Source of the DNA: Ephemerocybe angulata
Lineage: Eukaryota; Basidiomycota; Agaricomycetes; Agaricales; Psathyrellaceae
Assembly: GCA_013368325.1 (NCBI GenBank)
Contig: JAACJK010000163.1
Span: 1,922,001-1,986,000, forward strand
DNA length: 64,000 bases
Direction: 5' to 3'
Shown: positions 21,650 to 31,648 of the stretch, piece by piece
Numbering within the stretch: the first letter of the stretch is position 1
Layout: each line of letters starts with the position of its first letter
The notes under the pieces: generated by a model
Seen by the model: only the letters and a program-made list of their open reading frames with translations
Told to the model about the DNA's origin: nothing
Databases searched by the model: none
Program-made: the position numbers and the translations under genes

Positions 21650-22310
21650 TGGCATTGGTTCTTCATGAAGAATGGACCACAACTTGAGCGGCGCGCCAAA
21701 AGCCGTGGCGCAAGCCACAGCATAACAAGCCTAAACACCCGACTCATTTTCGTCGTAGTTTGGCTTTGGCGTTCTCTGACTGTGACGACGACGTGCGCCT
21801 CGACACCCTCCAACGATGACCTTCTGGATCGCTTTCAGGTCTTCTCTGGTGGACGCTACAGGATACAGCTTGACGTACACGTCTACTTGACCACAATTGC
21901 TGGTGCAAGTCAAGAATGCCGGCCATTTGTTCAACCCCTGTGTCGCGACCTCCAACGCCTGCCACGGCCTTGTTGTTTTGTTGCATGATTCAACCTCTTG
22001 GCTTGTAGGGGGAATACTTTCGACTCTCCTGCTACTCCTAGGGCTTGTCTTGCACCAACGTGCTTGTACGGTCGCAAGAAACCCGACGCTGGACAGCACG
22101 ACCCCCTACAAACATTTGTCGTCACTCCATTCTGCTTTTTGTGCTTAGTGTCTTCGCTCTTATTATTCTGGCGACTGTGGACCCAAGCGCACGAAACAAC
22201 AGCTCTTCTTGTCGGAGACAAACAGTTTGTGGCCTCGCGTAGGCGCCTCAATGAGCCGGGTGTTTCAATAAATTGGGCCGACCATCCGCTAGCTCCCCAT
22301 TACTCCATAC
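21650..22310. repeat. Segmental duplication, copy 1
   Basis: Diverged direct copy of 23965-24780. Shared blocks include a GCATTGG..TTCTTGAAGAATGG-like start, a GACGACGACGTGCGC stretch, the CGACCACAATT..GGCCATTTGTTC stretch and a CGTCACTCCATTCTG stretch. Both copies lie upstream of an acidic ORF (22345-23616 and 25152-26153), so promoter and gene were probably duplicated together. Confidence 0.7.
21731..22099 (-). CDS. Doubtful ORF inside the duplicated segment
   Basis: Open frame of 122 aa without a known domain. Fragments of the same reading recur, frameshifted, on the minus strand of the second copy (NKWP, SNCG/RNCG and VGGCR-ARRR near 24100-24480), which may reflect the DNA duplication alone. 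No signal peptide or intron evidence. I would not count it as a gene without transcript support. Confidence 0.2.
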   Translation of the reverse strand: MLSSVGFLATVQARWCKTSPRSSRRVESIPPTSQEVESCNKTTRPWQALEVATQGLNKWPAFLTCTSNCGQVDVYVKLYPVASTREDLKAIQKVIVGGCRGARRRHSQRTPKPNYDENESGV

Positions 22311-22344
22311 TCTTTTATCTCTCCCCTCTCACGAACCAACGGTT

Positions 22345-23616
22345 ATGTTGCTTATTTTCACAAGTGATAACACGTATATCAATTCTAGACATGAAACGCA
22401 CCTGCCGAACAATAGCCCAAGGCACCTACCACTTCGTCCCACAACAAGCTCCCAGGCCCAACCTTCGGCAGCCAAGAGCCTTCAACCGTCCTCTGAGGAG
22501 GATAGTACTCCCCGGTCTTCCGACGTTGATTTGCTAGAGGTTGCCGCAGCCCAGAACGAGGCATTGGGCGAACAGGATACTAGGTCAGAGTCGGTGCTCG
22601 GTCGGCCCGGCCATGGTATTTCCCTGTCTCCTCTAACCGGCCCCGGTGACTCTGAGGAGGAGGAGTGCCGCGATGCAGAGAGCGGTTATGAAGCCGATTC
22701 AGATTTTATCCAACCTCTTCCCTCTTCCACTCCAAACTTCGAAACTTTGGACTCTGAAGTAGGCTCTCTACTCCCGTTCGCTGCAGAGGACGGGGCAGGC
22801 GCCCCTATTACTGGTTCTGATAGCATTTCGACCTCTCCAAAAGACGACATTGCCACCACTGCTCAGGAAGAGACCCAAGCCTGCGACGAAGGCGATACTG
22901 GACATAAGGAAGAGGGCGCCTCCGATGGCGAAGACAACACTGATGCCGCGCTCCATCTTGAGAGTGGAAACTCTCCCACCAAATCGTCGATGACAGGCAA
23001 TAGGGACTCTAACTCGGTTTTGATGTCTCCTGGTGAAGAGAAGACCTTCGAAAACACACCGGAGATGGGTCCAGATGCCACTCTTGGGCCCAAGCCTGGG
23101 GTGAAGAAAAGAAGGATTCGACATGACCGCCCTCCATTCCTGGATGAAGTGGCCAACCATTGGATTATCTGGTCTTGCAATCAACTGCCCACCGCCGAGC
23201 GCTCCTCTTCTATCGCAGTCACAGGCCCTTCGCCAGATCACCAGCACTACTCCAGGAGCCGAGACGCCGAACATGAGGAAGAGGATGCCTCTAATGACGA
23301 AGGCATCCCTGAAGGCATGATCCAGGGTGCTGAGAGTGAGGAGTCTACTTCTCTGCTCAAAGGTACAATGAACGAGGTTTCTGCAGACCTCCTTGCGCCT
23401 CGCTCGGGAGGACGCCCGAGAAGGATCGAATACAATGGCGGTGCGCAGATCGTTGGAAATCGTGTCGAGCGCGCGTCAGAAGTGTACATCTGGTCAACTC
23501 CAGATGACCAGGGGACTGTATGGACGTCTGAATCACCTTCGATAAGTAATGAAGAAATGGAGGCCTTCCAAGCTTTTTTGAAGGCTGATGCCCTTTCTAA
23601 GCAGGAACGAACATAG
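22345..23616 (+). CDS. Acidic hypothetical protein A
   Basis: Open frame of 423 aa from the first ATG in this frame, rich in Ser, Glu, Asp and Pro, with long disordered acidic stretches (DSEEEECRDAESGYEADSD) and no recognisable domain. It shares short blocks with the ORF at 25152-26153: an EDGAGAP/EHGAGAP stretch followed by Ser/Thr-rich sequence, similar spacing of acidic repeats, and aromatic patches (WIIWSCNQ against WPSIISCSEY). The two are likely diverged tandem duplicates. A short 5' exon could exist instead of the N-terminus proposed here, because the first 40 residues look less protein-like. Confidence 0.5.
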   Translation: MLLIFTSDNTYINSRHETHLPNNSPRHLPLRPTTSSQAQPSAAKSLQPSSEEDSTPRSSDVDLLEVAAAQNEALGEQDTRSESVLGRPGHGISLSPLTGPGDSEEEECRDAESGYEADSDFIQPLPSSTPNFETLDSEVGSLLPFAAEDGAGAPITGSDSISTSPKDDIATTAQEETQACDEGDTGHKEEGASDGEDNTDAALHLESGNSPTKSSMTGNRDSNSVLMSPGEEKTFENTPEMGPDATLGPKPGVKKRRIRHDRPPFLDEVANHWIIWSCNQLPTAERSSSIAVTGPSPDHQHYSRSRDAEHEEEDASNDEGIPEGMIQGAESEESTSLLKGTMNEVSADLLAPRSGGRPRRIEYNGGAQIVGNRVERASEVYIWSTPDDQGTVWTSESPSISNEEMEAFQAFLKADALSKQERT

Positions 23617-23964
23617 CTTTCGCTTGAAGCGCCGACGGCGAGAGCTGGGGCCCATGCGAACTCCTGCCCAAGTCGTGCTGGTGAGGTTCGCCTCAGCGAG
23701 GTTCTGGGGAAAGCTTGAGCTTATCCGGAGACCATTCAGAGAGTTTATCTATATTTACTATACCGTTAACTGTTTAGATACTGGTTAGTCGCAGTTCTAT
23801 ATGTCTAGGGCAGGTACCTTCTACATATCTTTATGGCCATCGTGCTCCTGTGTGGTCCACCGAGCTTCGAAGGTTGCGAGAAGGCGAGTGAGACTGCTGA
23901 TTTGGCGATTGGGTTCGTTGCCCAAGCTTTTATAATAGTGAGTGGGAGCTACCGGGCTTGGGAT

Positions 23965-24780
23965 GTGCGGCATTGGCGGTTCTCGAAGAATGGGCCTCAA
24001 CACGGTCAAACGCCGTGGGCCTGGCACAGTGTGGCCCACGCAAGCTGCAGCATAACACGCACAAGCAATCGACTCATTTACTTATGCTTTCGTTCTGGCG
24101 CCTTTTGCCAACCTTTTGCCTCTGACGACGACGTGCGCTTCGACACCCTCCAACGACGGCCTTTTCGAATACTTGCAGGCCCTTTCTAAGCAGGAACGAA
24201 GATAGCTTTGGCGCTTGAAGCGTCGACGGCGAGAGCTGGGGGCCCCACGCGAAACTCAGGAACAATTGCATCCATCGGGTTCTCTGTTGACGTCGTCAAT
24301 TTCGAGGCTACTTTCGACGATCATTCGTGTGCGCAGCAGCATAGTCGACGCTCTAGAAACTAGCTTCACGCCCGCGCCTACATGACCACAATTTCTGGAC
24401 GAAGACAAGAATCTCGGCCATTTGTTCCCCTGTGTCCGGACTGCCAACGCCTGCCTGACCTTACTGTTGTCTTGCACGATTCTACCTTCTGGTGTATGTG
24501 GGGAACACTCTGGATCATTCTGCTACTCCTGGGGCATGTCTTGCACCTGTTTGCGCAATCTAGACGCTGGTCAACCCTACAAACCAATAAATCGACCAGG
24601 CTGCATCCGGCGTGACTCCATTCTGTTTTTTGTGCCTAGTGTCTACGTTCCCATCATGCTGGCGACTGTGGGCGGAAGGATCGGAAACAATAGCGTTTAT
24701 AGTCTCGGGTGGGCGCTTATTAAGTGAGCCGGGGCGTTCAATATGCTGGACGGCGACCACCCTCCTCCATTTGATGCTGC
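23965..24780. repeat. Segmental duplication, copy 2 (with insertion)
   Basis: Direct diverged copy of 21650-22310. It is longer because about 150 bp around 24178-24330 has no counterpart in copy 1. Confidence 0.65.
24178..24255. repeat. Short copy of the 3' end of the acidic ORF A
   Basis: Nearly repeats 23589-23661 (CCCTTTCTAAGCAGGAACGA followed by a GACGGCGAGAGCTGGGG stretch), which spans the stop codon of the 22345-23616 ORF. It sits inside the second segmental copy, interrupting the homology there. Confidence 0.75.
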
Positions 24781-25037
24781 CCCAAAGGTGTCTGTCTCTA
24801 CCTGAATTGTCTAGAAGCCCCTCGATATCATGAAAACGGCTGGGTATACAAGCACAAGATGCGACAATACTATTCGTGGCTGAGTTGGTTCTAACTCTTT
24901 TTGTCTTTGAGCTGCCATGGTTGTTACACTATGGATTGCACGCGCAGTAATGCACAACACGGCGTCTGTACGATGTGGTGGCAAGTCATCGGGATTCTGT
25001 GGGTTCCAGCCGGGCGCTTACTTGAATTCGGACGCCC

Positions 25038-25045
25038 TTATAAGG
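25038..25045 (+). promoter_or_regulatory. Probable TATA box of acidic ORF B
   Basis: TTATAAGG lies about 110 bp upstream of the ATG at 25152, followed by a C/T-rich leader typical of basidiomycete 5' untranslated regions. Confidence 0.5.
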
Positions 25046-25151
25046 AGGTTCGGCTTTCTCCACTTCGATCATCATTACCATCTCTCATCTCCTCCTCGAA
25101 CTTTACAACCTTTCAGTTTATATCTCAATCTTCTTCAACTACCTCCTACCA

Positions 25152-26153
25152 ATGTCATCCCAAGACGAGAACTCTCTTAGCGAAGAGACCCAAGAGAACA
25201 CTCAACATACTGTTCCACTCGACGACGACTCCTTGGGTCAACCTCAAGTCTCTGAACCCCGTGTCCTCCGTGAAACCCACCGGGAGAAAGAAGGCCACCA
25301 CGTTCCCAACAACCGGGGGGAGGCTCGCTACCGTCGCCCCGCCTACAGGTGGCCTTCCATAATAAGTTGTAGCGAATATAAGTCGGGGTCCTTTCATTTC
25401 CAGATTGGTCAAACGCAGGCTTCTACCATCATTCTTTCTGGAGCTGATTCAACTTTCCTAACCACGGCGTTAGACGATTTGGATGTAGCTGAAGACGATG
25501 AAAGTCTGGTCCAAACCCAACACTCGCCCGCTCCGAATAGCGAGGTGGTGGACTCCGGTCCCGATCTTTCGAAGTCTGTGGATACCCTGGACCCGGCTGC
25601 GGAAGAGCATGGCGCTGGCGCCCCTCCTACTGCTTCTGGTAGAATCTCTGCCCATTTGAGTGACAAGGGCGAAGTCACTTCGGATGAGGAGTCCGACTCT
25701 GACGAGAACGAAGACGTCCGACAAGATGCATCCCCGGGTGCTGCCAGCGAAGTTGCTGCTTACCCGTGCATGTTCATCTGCAATAAATATCAAGAGGGTT
25801 CCAGTCATTACGAAGTCTCTGGATCAACTATCGTCATCTTGGCCGACCCCAGATCACCTACAACGCCTGCGACGGGTACTCATTCCCCAAGCCATCCTCC
25901 TCGGATGCCTACCAAGCCGAACCCATCCCGCGACGCTGCGGTTGGCAACACTCAGCATCCACCAATAGGTGCACAAGGCGAGCAGCCCAACGTTGTCACG
26001 GATGGAGAGACATACTTAACAGAAATGGGAAGCAAGACCACTGGCACATCCAGGTCTGAACCACCACCGCCTTTAACGTTGTCTACGGAGGATGATGACC
26101 AATGGGTCTCCGTCAGCCCGACGGAAGATCCTGGATCACCGGTGGAGGGCTGA
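25152..26153 (+). CDS. Acidic hypothetical protein B
   Basis: Intact ORF of 333 aa with a TATA-like box upstream and a pyrimidine-rich leader. Two similar aromatic modules are visible: RWPSIISCSEYKSGSFHF near residue 75 and YPCMFICNKYQEGSSHY near residue 205. Each is followed by a short beta-like run (ASTIILSG and GSTIVILA), suggesting an internal repeat of about 130 residues. The rest is acidic and disordered (DEESDSDENED). No known family was recognised. It is probably a tandem duplicate of the ORF at 22345-23616, which keeps only traces of these modules. Confidence 0.6.
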   Translation: MSSQDENSLSEETQENTQHTVPLDDDSLGQPQVSEPRVLRETHREKEGHHVPNNRGEARYRRPAYRWPSIISCSEYKSGSFHFQIGQTQASTIILSGADSTFLTTALDDLDVAEDDESLVQTQHSPAPNSEVVDSGPDLSKSVDTLDPAAEEHGAGAPPTASGRISAHLSDKGEVTSDEESDSDENEDVRQDASPGAASEVAAYPCMFICNKYQEGSSHYEVSGSTIVILADPRSPTTPATGTHSPSHPPRMPTKPNPSRDAAVGNTQHPPIGAQGEQPNVVTDGETYLTEMGSKTTGTSRSEPPPPLTLSTEDDDQWVSVSPTEDPGSPVEG

Positions 26154-27030
26154 GATCCTGAGGAAGCATTCCGAAACGATGCTGGATACAAGCAAAGTGG
26201 GGAAGATGGCCCGAGCGCTCTTCAAACGGATATCCTAGCCTAGATTATAACCTCTTCAGTTCCCATTACAGTTTCGGAGGTTCTGTGACCCGGAGTACAT
26301 AGAACCACTGGATTTGAAGGGTATGGACACAGACTTGTCATATTCCTAAATACTACATATCGCTTCGATAATAGCCGGTGGTGTACCTCGTGGGTCTAGC
26401 GCTGAGCGCTGAATATTACCTGATGATACCTTGCACAGAATCTGTAATGGCGTCTGAAAATCTGAGTGGGCGCACCCAAAAGTAAGACTGGCTTCAACGT
26501 TTTAACTTCAATGGGAGTAAGTATATCATTTACGGATTGCCGTCGACTCTGGTATATAGTCGCTGGCTCGGCGTCAAAGACTGTGCCCGTCACAAGGGGT
26601 GATAAGTTGGGGCATACTGCCGGGGGCGGCAGGTGTGCTAGAGACACGAAACATGTGGAGTCGCGTCAAACGGGCCAGCAATGCGAAAGACCAGTCCAAC
26701 TGTCGCACAGGCCATGGACTGGTTCAGTAGCCAGCTTCGAGGCGGCTCTCACGGCGGTATGAGATCTCCTGAGTTATCTCTTACCAGCAGCGGGCTATCT
26801 ATAGATCTGGGGTTAGAGGAGGGGAGGCCGATCTCTGCCCGACCATCAATTGCGCTCAGGCTGAGAAATGTAGATAACCCCAAATCCAAGCCAAACTGAT
26901 TTGCTTGTCGAAAAGTGCCGACCTGTGCCCGTGACGTGCGTCGGTAAGATCCACGAAGGCGCATGCCGAGATGGCTACGGTTACCAGAGCCTCCACGCCG
27001 ACGACGAGTGGCGACATACCCCTAAGAGCG
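26154..27030. other. Intergenic
   Basis: No supported gene. An ORF at 26681-26899 is short and without motifs. Confidence 0.4.
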
Positions 27031-27036
27031 GAGGGG

Positions 27037-27043
27037 TATAAAA
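27037..27043 (+). promoter_or_regulatory. TATA box of the 27161 gene
   Basis: GGGGTATAAAATG lies about 120 bp upstream of the ATG at 27161. The core matches the ph1 and ph2 promoters. Confidence 0.65.
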
Positions 27044-27160
27044 TGTGGGGCGCACGCCTCTCCGTCGACACATATTTTTTCCCACTCTTCCACACTGAGG
27101 TACGCATACATTCCATCTTTTCCGTGCCCGAGCTCACTGATTGAAACTCTTAGGATTTCG

Positions 27161-27553
27161 ATGGACACCACACCTGGCATGACATGGCACGATCGAAGCC
27201 GCGACTCGACGCCGCGCACCACTGTTACCGCCTCAAGCGCTCAATCTGCTAGCCAGACTCACCGAGACAGCTACCAGCCTCAAGTCTTAGGAATCCAAAG
27301 TCCTCCCGAGTCGGCGAAACCAACCTATCCCCCAGAATACGAAGACTACGTCGATCCTCCACAATATTCCCTTCCCCCGCGACGGATGAAGCGAAAGACG
27401 GTCAATCCACATATCCTTCCTCCTCCCACCTACAGCGAGGACCCTAGCCCAGCCGCGCCTTCATCATCTTCGACGAAGCCCGAGCCAGCTATCAAACAGA
27501 AGAAAACTCCCCACTTCAAGCTTATGGTTCGCTCTATACTTCTTAGGTCTTGA
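27161..27553 (+). CDS. Small proline/tyrosine-rich protein with PPxY-like motifs
   Basis: ORF of 130 aa preceded by a good TATA box. Low-complexity, Ser/Thr-rich N-terminus; from residue 62 it is rich in Pro and Tyr: PPEYEDY, PPQYSLPP and PPPTYSED. PPxY motifs bind WW domains, for example those of Rsp5/NEDD4-type ubiquitin ligases (known). That this protein does so is inference. A basic patch KRKTV resembles RKTV in the ORF at 30298-30987, which is also PPxY-like, suggesting a loose family. The true 3' end could continue through an unseen intron. Confidence 0.55.
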   Translation: MDTTPGMTWHDRSRDSTPRTTVTASSAQSASQTHRDSYQPQVLGIQSPPESAKPTYPPEYEDYVDPPQYSLPPRRMKRKTVNPHILPPPTYSEDPSPAAPSSSSTKPEPAIKQKKTPHFKLMVRSILLRS

Positions 27554-28718
27554 TCTATGGGCTGCGTTGCTTTGCCACCTATCTACATATATGGCTTTGG
27601 GATCATTCAATGTACCTATATAGCACCTTTGCCTCCTTCTATATGTACCAGGAAACTAAAAGCGCGAGTAGTCTTCATAAATTGAGCCACTTCATTCGCG
27701 ATTTGTTCGCGATATCCTTGTCTCTCAATGAACATTCCAGCTCGCCATTTGCCATAAATCGTCATCCGAGCAGTCTATATCCTAGAAACCTTATTAAGCC
27801 ATATTCAGAGATGGTACAGGATGGTTTGGCCTTTTTTGCTTTCCCTGAGGCGCCGTCTGCGCCGCGCGCGCGACCAAATGGTGGGCGCCAATCCTTTTGA
27901 CGTTAGATCATAACACAGCCAAACTTTGGCATCATCCGCCTGCGCTTCCCGAAGGCTACGGGTTTCTTCTCAACTTCCTCGACGACATTCGCATGTCGTC
28001 GATTTCAGTACAAGACTGTACACTTCTCTCATGAAATCTGATATGAAGGCCTGCACACACCCTGGCACACGCTCGAGTGAGCCACTCGGCTAATATCCTT
28101 CCGAATTTCTCTGGAAATTATGAAGTGAGCGATAATTGCCTTTACTACGCCCTTTTGTGATCCTGACACAAGAGGTAGTCATGAAGCTTGAGGAACCGCC
28201 GCATGGCCCTGAGACGACCCATCTTGCGTTGAGGCGTAGGCGCACCATCTTGGCCTAATGATGAGCATTGAGGCTTACAGGGCACCCGTCAGCCTGTAGT
28301 ATGTCCTGAAGATCTACGCCCTGCGGAACATCGATTCTGCAGACCGGATACGCCGCTATGGACGTGGATTTCCGGGTATCTCCACTGAAAAGGCGCAATT
28401 GCAGCGAAACGAGGCACGGCTGATCCTAGCTAGTGCTTCCCTGGATATCCTTTTTATCTCTGGTGAACGAGGCCACAATCTCGGCCTATGTCACTATGAA
28501 AGGCGATTTCTCTGCTGGTTTGTTTGTTTAAATAAACTCAGAATGATTGCACGCCCGAGTCAGGTGCCTGCTTCCCAAACAGGTTCGTTCTCATTCCTTC
28601 CTCATCATCGACTCTGTGCCAGTGGTTAACTTCTATCGCAGTTTCTTTGATATTAGCAGCTTCGTTCAATGTACATTCCCTTGGCCCATCATTTCAAGAC
28701 GTAAACTAGGACTAACAT
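27554..28718. other. Intergenic, 1.1 kb
   Basis: No supported gene on either strand; several stop-rich stretches and no clear repeats. Confidence 0.4.
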
Positions 28719-29069
28719 CTAAGCCGGGGTCTCGATGGTATCTGGGATGGGAGTGACGGTCGTGCTTTCAGTGATGCTCGGGCCTTGGCTGCACAGTGAG
28801 TTCTACGTCAGATATCTACTGCCGGTCATGATGATGCAATGCTGATTCTTACGTCCAGGTCACTACCTCTGTCTTCGTAATGAGGAACGGGGAGGTTGTC
28901 ACAATCTCCTGGTAGATCTTTGTGGCTTTGAATACGTCGCCTTCGTCAGCCGTAACTGCGCTCTACCGAGGCAGGTGTTAGCGACCCTATGTGAGTTCTG
29001 AAAGTCAGTACTAACGAAAGTGGAAGTCAGGATGCTGACGAGAGCGAGCAAAGTATATTTGACTTGCAT
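28719..29069 (-). CDS. Small secreted protein, three exons
   Basis: Gene model built by hand: minus-strand exons 29069-29016, 28962-28853 and 28788-28719 join in frame to 77 aa, with GT..AG introns of 53 and 64 bp. The first exon encodes a clear signal peptide (MQVKYTLLALVSILTSTF). The mature part is about 58 residues, acidic and Thr/Ser-rich, with IYQEIVTTSPFLITKTEVVTW in its middle and no cysteines, so it is not a hydrophobin or a disulfide-rich effector. Short cysteine-free secreted proteins with a conserved VTWTQ-like segment occur widely in Agaricomycetes, by general recollection. Function unknown. It lies head-to-head with the laccase remnant. Confidence 0.68.
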
Positions 29070-29385
29070 GGTTGGCGAAGAAGGGATGGTGCTAGAACTT
29101 GCGGCTTCTAGCTCTCAACGCAGGATATATATCCTCCTTTCGCCGCCCCGGGTTTGGATCTCAAGATTCCGGTTATTTCATATCCTTGATGACCAACAGC
29201 AATTCGGCCATAGTACACCGGTCTCCCTGCGTATGGCAATCGATCCTCCACACCTTCACTGAGGTTCAACTGACAAACTTGCTTAAGGTTTCAAGCGCAT
29301 ACAGCACACCCGACTTGTGGTCATCAATCCAAGATGCCCATTCCATTTCTCGCCGCATATACGCCCAGGGCCAATTAGCATAGCT

Positions 29386-29910
29386 CGCCACTGTGGTGCT
29401 GGTGGCGATTGGTCCGTCCGCCAATGTTTACGCCGAAAACAAGGTCATTTCTCCAGATGGCTTCAAGAGATCGTGAGTTTATCATCGAGTATGTGGAGCG
29501 TTGCGTTGCTGACAAAAGGTGTGCAGAGCTACATTCGCTGGTCGCGATGCCGGTAGCTTGGCATTTCCCGGCCCCGTTATAAGGTTAGCTCATTTACGGC
29601 ACCTGCTGGGGCCCCACTAATCTGTGGTTATGCTTTCAGCGAGATTCATTCAGCTTGGACGTCATCGATTCCCTCGCTGACCCAAGCATGCTGCGGACGA
29701 CTACCATTGTAAGTCTTTTGATTCAAAAGGCGGCCTTTGGAGACCGAATCCTTCAATAGCATTGGCACGACCTCCCCCAAGTCGGCTCGGCATGGACGGA
29801 TGGGACTGCTGGAGTGACACAGTGCCTATCGCCCCAGGTAACTCGTGCTTGTATCGCTTCAGTGCTCGTAAAAAGACCGGCACATTCTGGTACCACTCTC
29901 ATCGTGGTAA
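29386..29910 (+). pseudogene. Laccase (multicopper oxidase) remnant, 5' part only
   Basis: Pieces of a laccase N-terminal cupredoxin domain occur in order, separated by intron-like gaps: NKVISPDGFKR (about 29438), TFAGRDAGSLAFPGPVIR (about 29525), SFSLDVIDSLADPSMLRTT (about 29650), HWHDLPQ (about 29760) and KKTGTFWYHSHRG (about 29870). In active laccases these would carry the first copper ligands (HWHG and WYHSH). Here HWHG is HWHD and a one-base frameshift lies between TQC and PIAPGN near 29825. There is a stop just before the first segment and no start codon. Nothing after WYHSH is recognisable, so some three quarters of the gene is missing. It cannot encode a working oxidase. Confidence 0.85.
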
Positions 29911-30297
29911 GTCAGAGATTCACATTCGGCCATCCCCTGAGGACTGACGATAATACTCAGCCTCGCAGATATGTTAGACTAATCCCACAGAGCAGTCAAA
30001 TGCTTCGCGCGCGGTGCCATTGCTTTGTCGGCCCGTACTGCATCTCCAAAAAACAAAGCCAGCGCGCTTTGTGCAGCTTCGCGTAAATTCACTAGACCCA
30101 GTCCACAATGAACGTTGCTTTGCTCCTGGTCTGAAAATGCTTTTAACTCAGATCTCTGCGACTGAACGAGTCCTTCCCTCCAATCCGTCCATTTCGCCAG
30201 CATGGCACCCATTTCCACCACTATTATCTGCTTCTGGCGCGCTTGCCTTAACATTCCTTCTCGGACTATCACGCACCCCAGTGACCTAGACCCTCCG

Positions 30298-30987
30298 ATG
30301 GGCGTTGCCCCTGGGATCCCAGAGACGACCGCTGGAGTGCAGTACTCCCGAGCCACCAGGCGCTCGAGAAGCATGGACCCCTCCGCCATTCGCTACAGTA
30401 TCTATAAGCCTAAAGCGCAATCTACGTCACCACCTTCACCTCAGCGAGTACCTGAGCATGACCCAGTGCGCCCGCTGCGCAGCACGAGAGGCAAGCCGCG
30501 AGTGCGCCGCGTCTCTGCCAAATGCACGACAGTGGTATCACAAACTGTCATAGGACGCCAAGGATCTGAGAATAGTAGCTTGCGGTCGGGCGGGAGAAGT
30601 GAAAGAGGCAGACAGCTGCACCCTCAGACTCGGAATAGAAGAGAAAGCACTCACACTTGCTCTGACCTCCCACCGGTGTACGACGAGTACTACCCACCCT
30701 CCGAGTCCCTCCCACCCTACAGCCCTCTATCCCCCAATAGTCCTCACGCACGGACTAGTATCAGCCTTGTAGCTACCCCTTCTTCGTCGAGGCCCCTGCA
30801 ACTTCAGCCTCGCCCAGCTCGCAAGACCGTGAACAGGTGGGTTACCACAACCAGAGTGGGGCGGGACGGTAGAGAGTATACCGTGCAGGAGCGCGAGCCT
30901 GTGGGCGTGCGGCAGAGACCACGATGTAGTTCGGCTGCTGCTGGGGGTGTGAGTACGCTGAGAAAGCCTGAACAGGATGAGCGTTAG
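30298..30987 (+). CDS. Proline/tyrosine-rich hypothetical protein
   Basis: Open frame of 261 aa from 30202; MGVAPG at 30298 is a plausible start, giving 229 aa, and another ATG follows at 30373. Basic, Ser-rich first half. The second half has LPPVYDEYYPPSESLPPYSPLSP, PPxY-like motifs as in the ORF at 27161-27553, then a basic RPARKTVNRW stretch and a VGRDGREYTVQ segment. No catalytic domain was recognised. The start is uncertain, and upstream sequence is laccase debris or unassigned. Confidence 0.5.
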   Translation: MGVAPGIPETTAGVQYSRATRRSRSMDPSAIRYSIYKPKAQSTSPPSPQRVPEHDPVRPLRSTRGKPRVRRVSAKCTTVVSQTVIGRQGSENSSLRSGGRSERGRQLHPQTRNRRESTHTCSDLPPVYDEYYPPSESLPPYSPLSPNSPHARTSISLVATPSSSRPLQLQPRPARKTVNRWVTTTRVGRDGREYTVQEREPVGVRQRPRCSSAAAGGVSTLRKPEQDER

Positions 30988-31296
30988 TTTCGGGGGGCAA
31001 AGCAAATTTCTGGAAGAACGGGGGCGCCATAACAACGGCAAATACGGTCAATTGATCGCCGTGGCGCAAATCTTGGCTCGTTCTTTTCTTTGTCCTCGAC
31101 CACCATGTCGATTTCAGAACTCTAGCATCCGTGCTCTGGAGGATCTGCTGAGGATTCTATCTTTAAATTCGCAGTATTCGAACTTTAGAATGCTCTTCGA
31201 CTCTTGAATTTGGCCTCCGATTCCCGCTCCGCGACGTGTTGTTGGCTTGTCTATTGTTCTCGACTTTTCGGCCGCCGCTAGGTCTACTGGGTTAAC

Positions 31297-31328
31297 CACT
31301 ACCACCACCACCACCACCACCACCACCA
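31297..31328. repeat. (ACC)n microsatellite
   Basis: About ten ACC triplets in a row, in the promoter region of the gene starting at 31649. A TATA-like CATATAAAA lies at about 31454. Confidence 0.85.
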
Positions 31329-31648
31329 AGGCTTTATTCTAGGAGGACGGATCTGGGTGCTTGGACCTGCTGCTCCTATGGGAGCGCGTTTGTGGATACG
31401 GTCCTGTTGTTATTGTGGCTTCTCGCCTTCGGGAGCCCACCCAGACTTGCCTCATATAAAACGGAGGGCATTTGGTGCTTTGCAAGGTTTCCCTTTGTCT
31501 GCGACACTCCTACCCACACACCCTTTTCAACTCTCATTCTCTATCTCAAGAGGCCTGGTGCTCTCTCTTTTTTTCTCGCTCCACGACTATACACTCCTCT
31601 CGACTCCGCTCCCTGTACAGCTACGACTACGGCTCCGAAAACTGAACA

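Noticed and set aside
29263..29383. VSSAYSTPDLWSS-like stretch resembling the post-F-box region of mushroom F-box proteins
   Set aside because: Only about a dozen residues match loosely, with no F-box before and no LRR after it.
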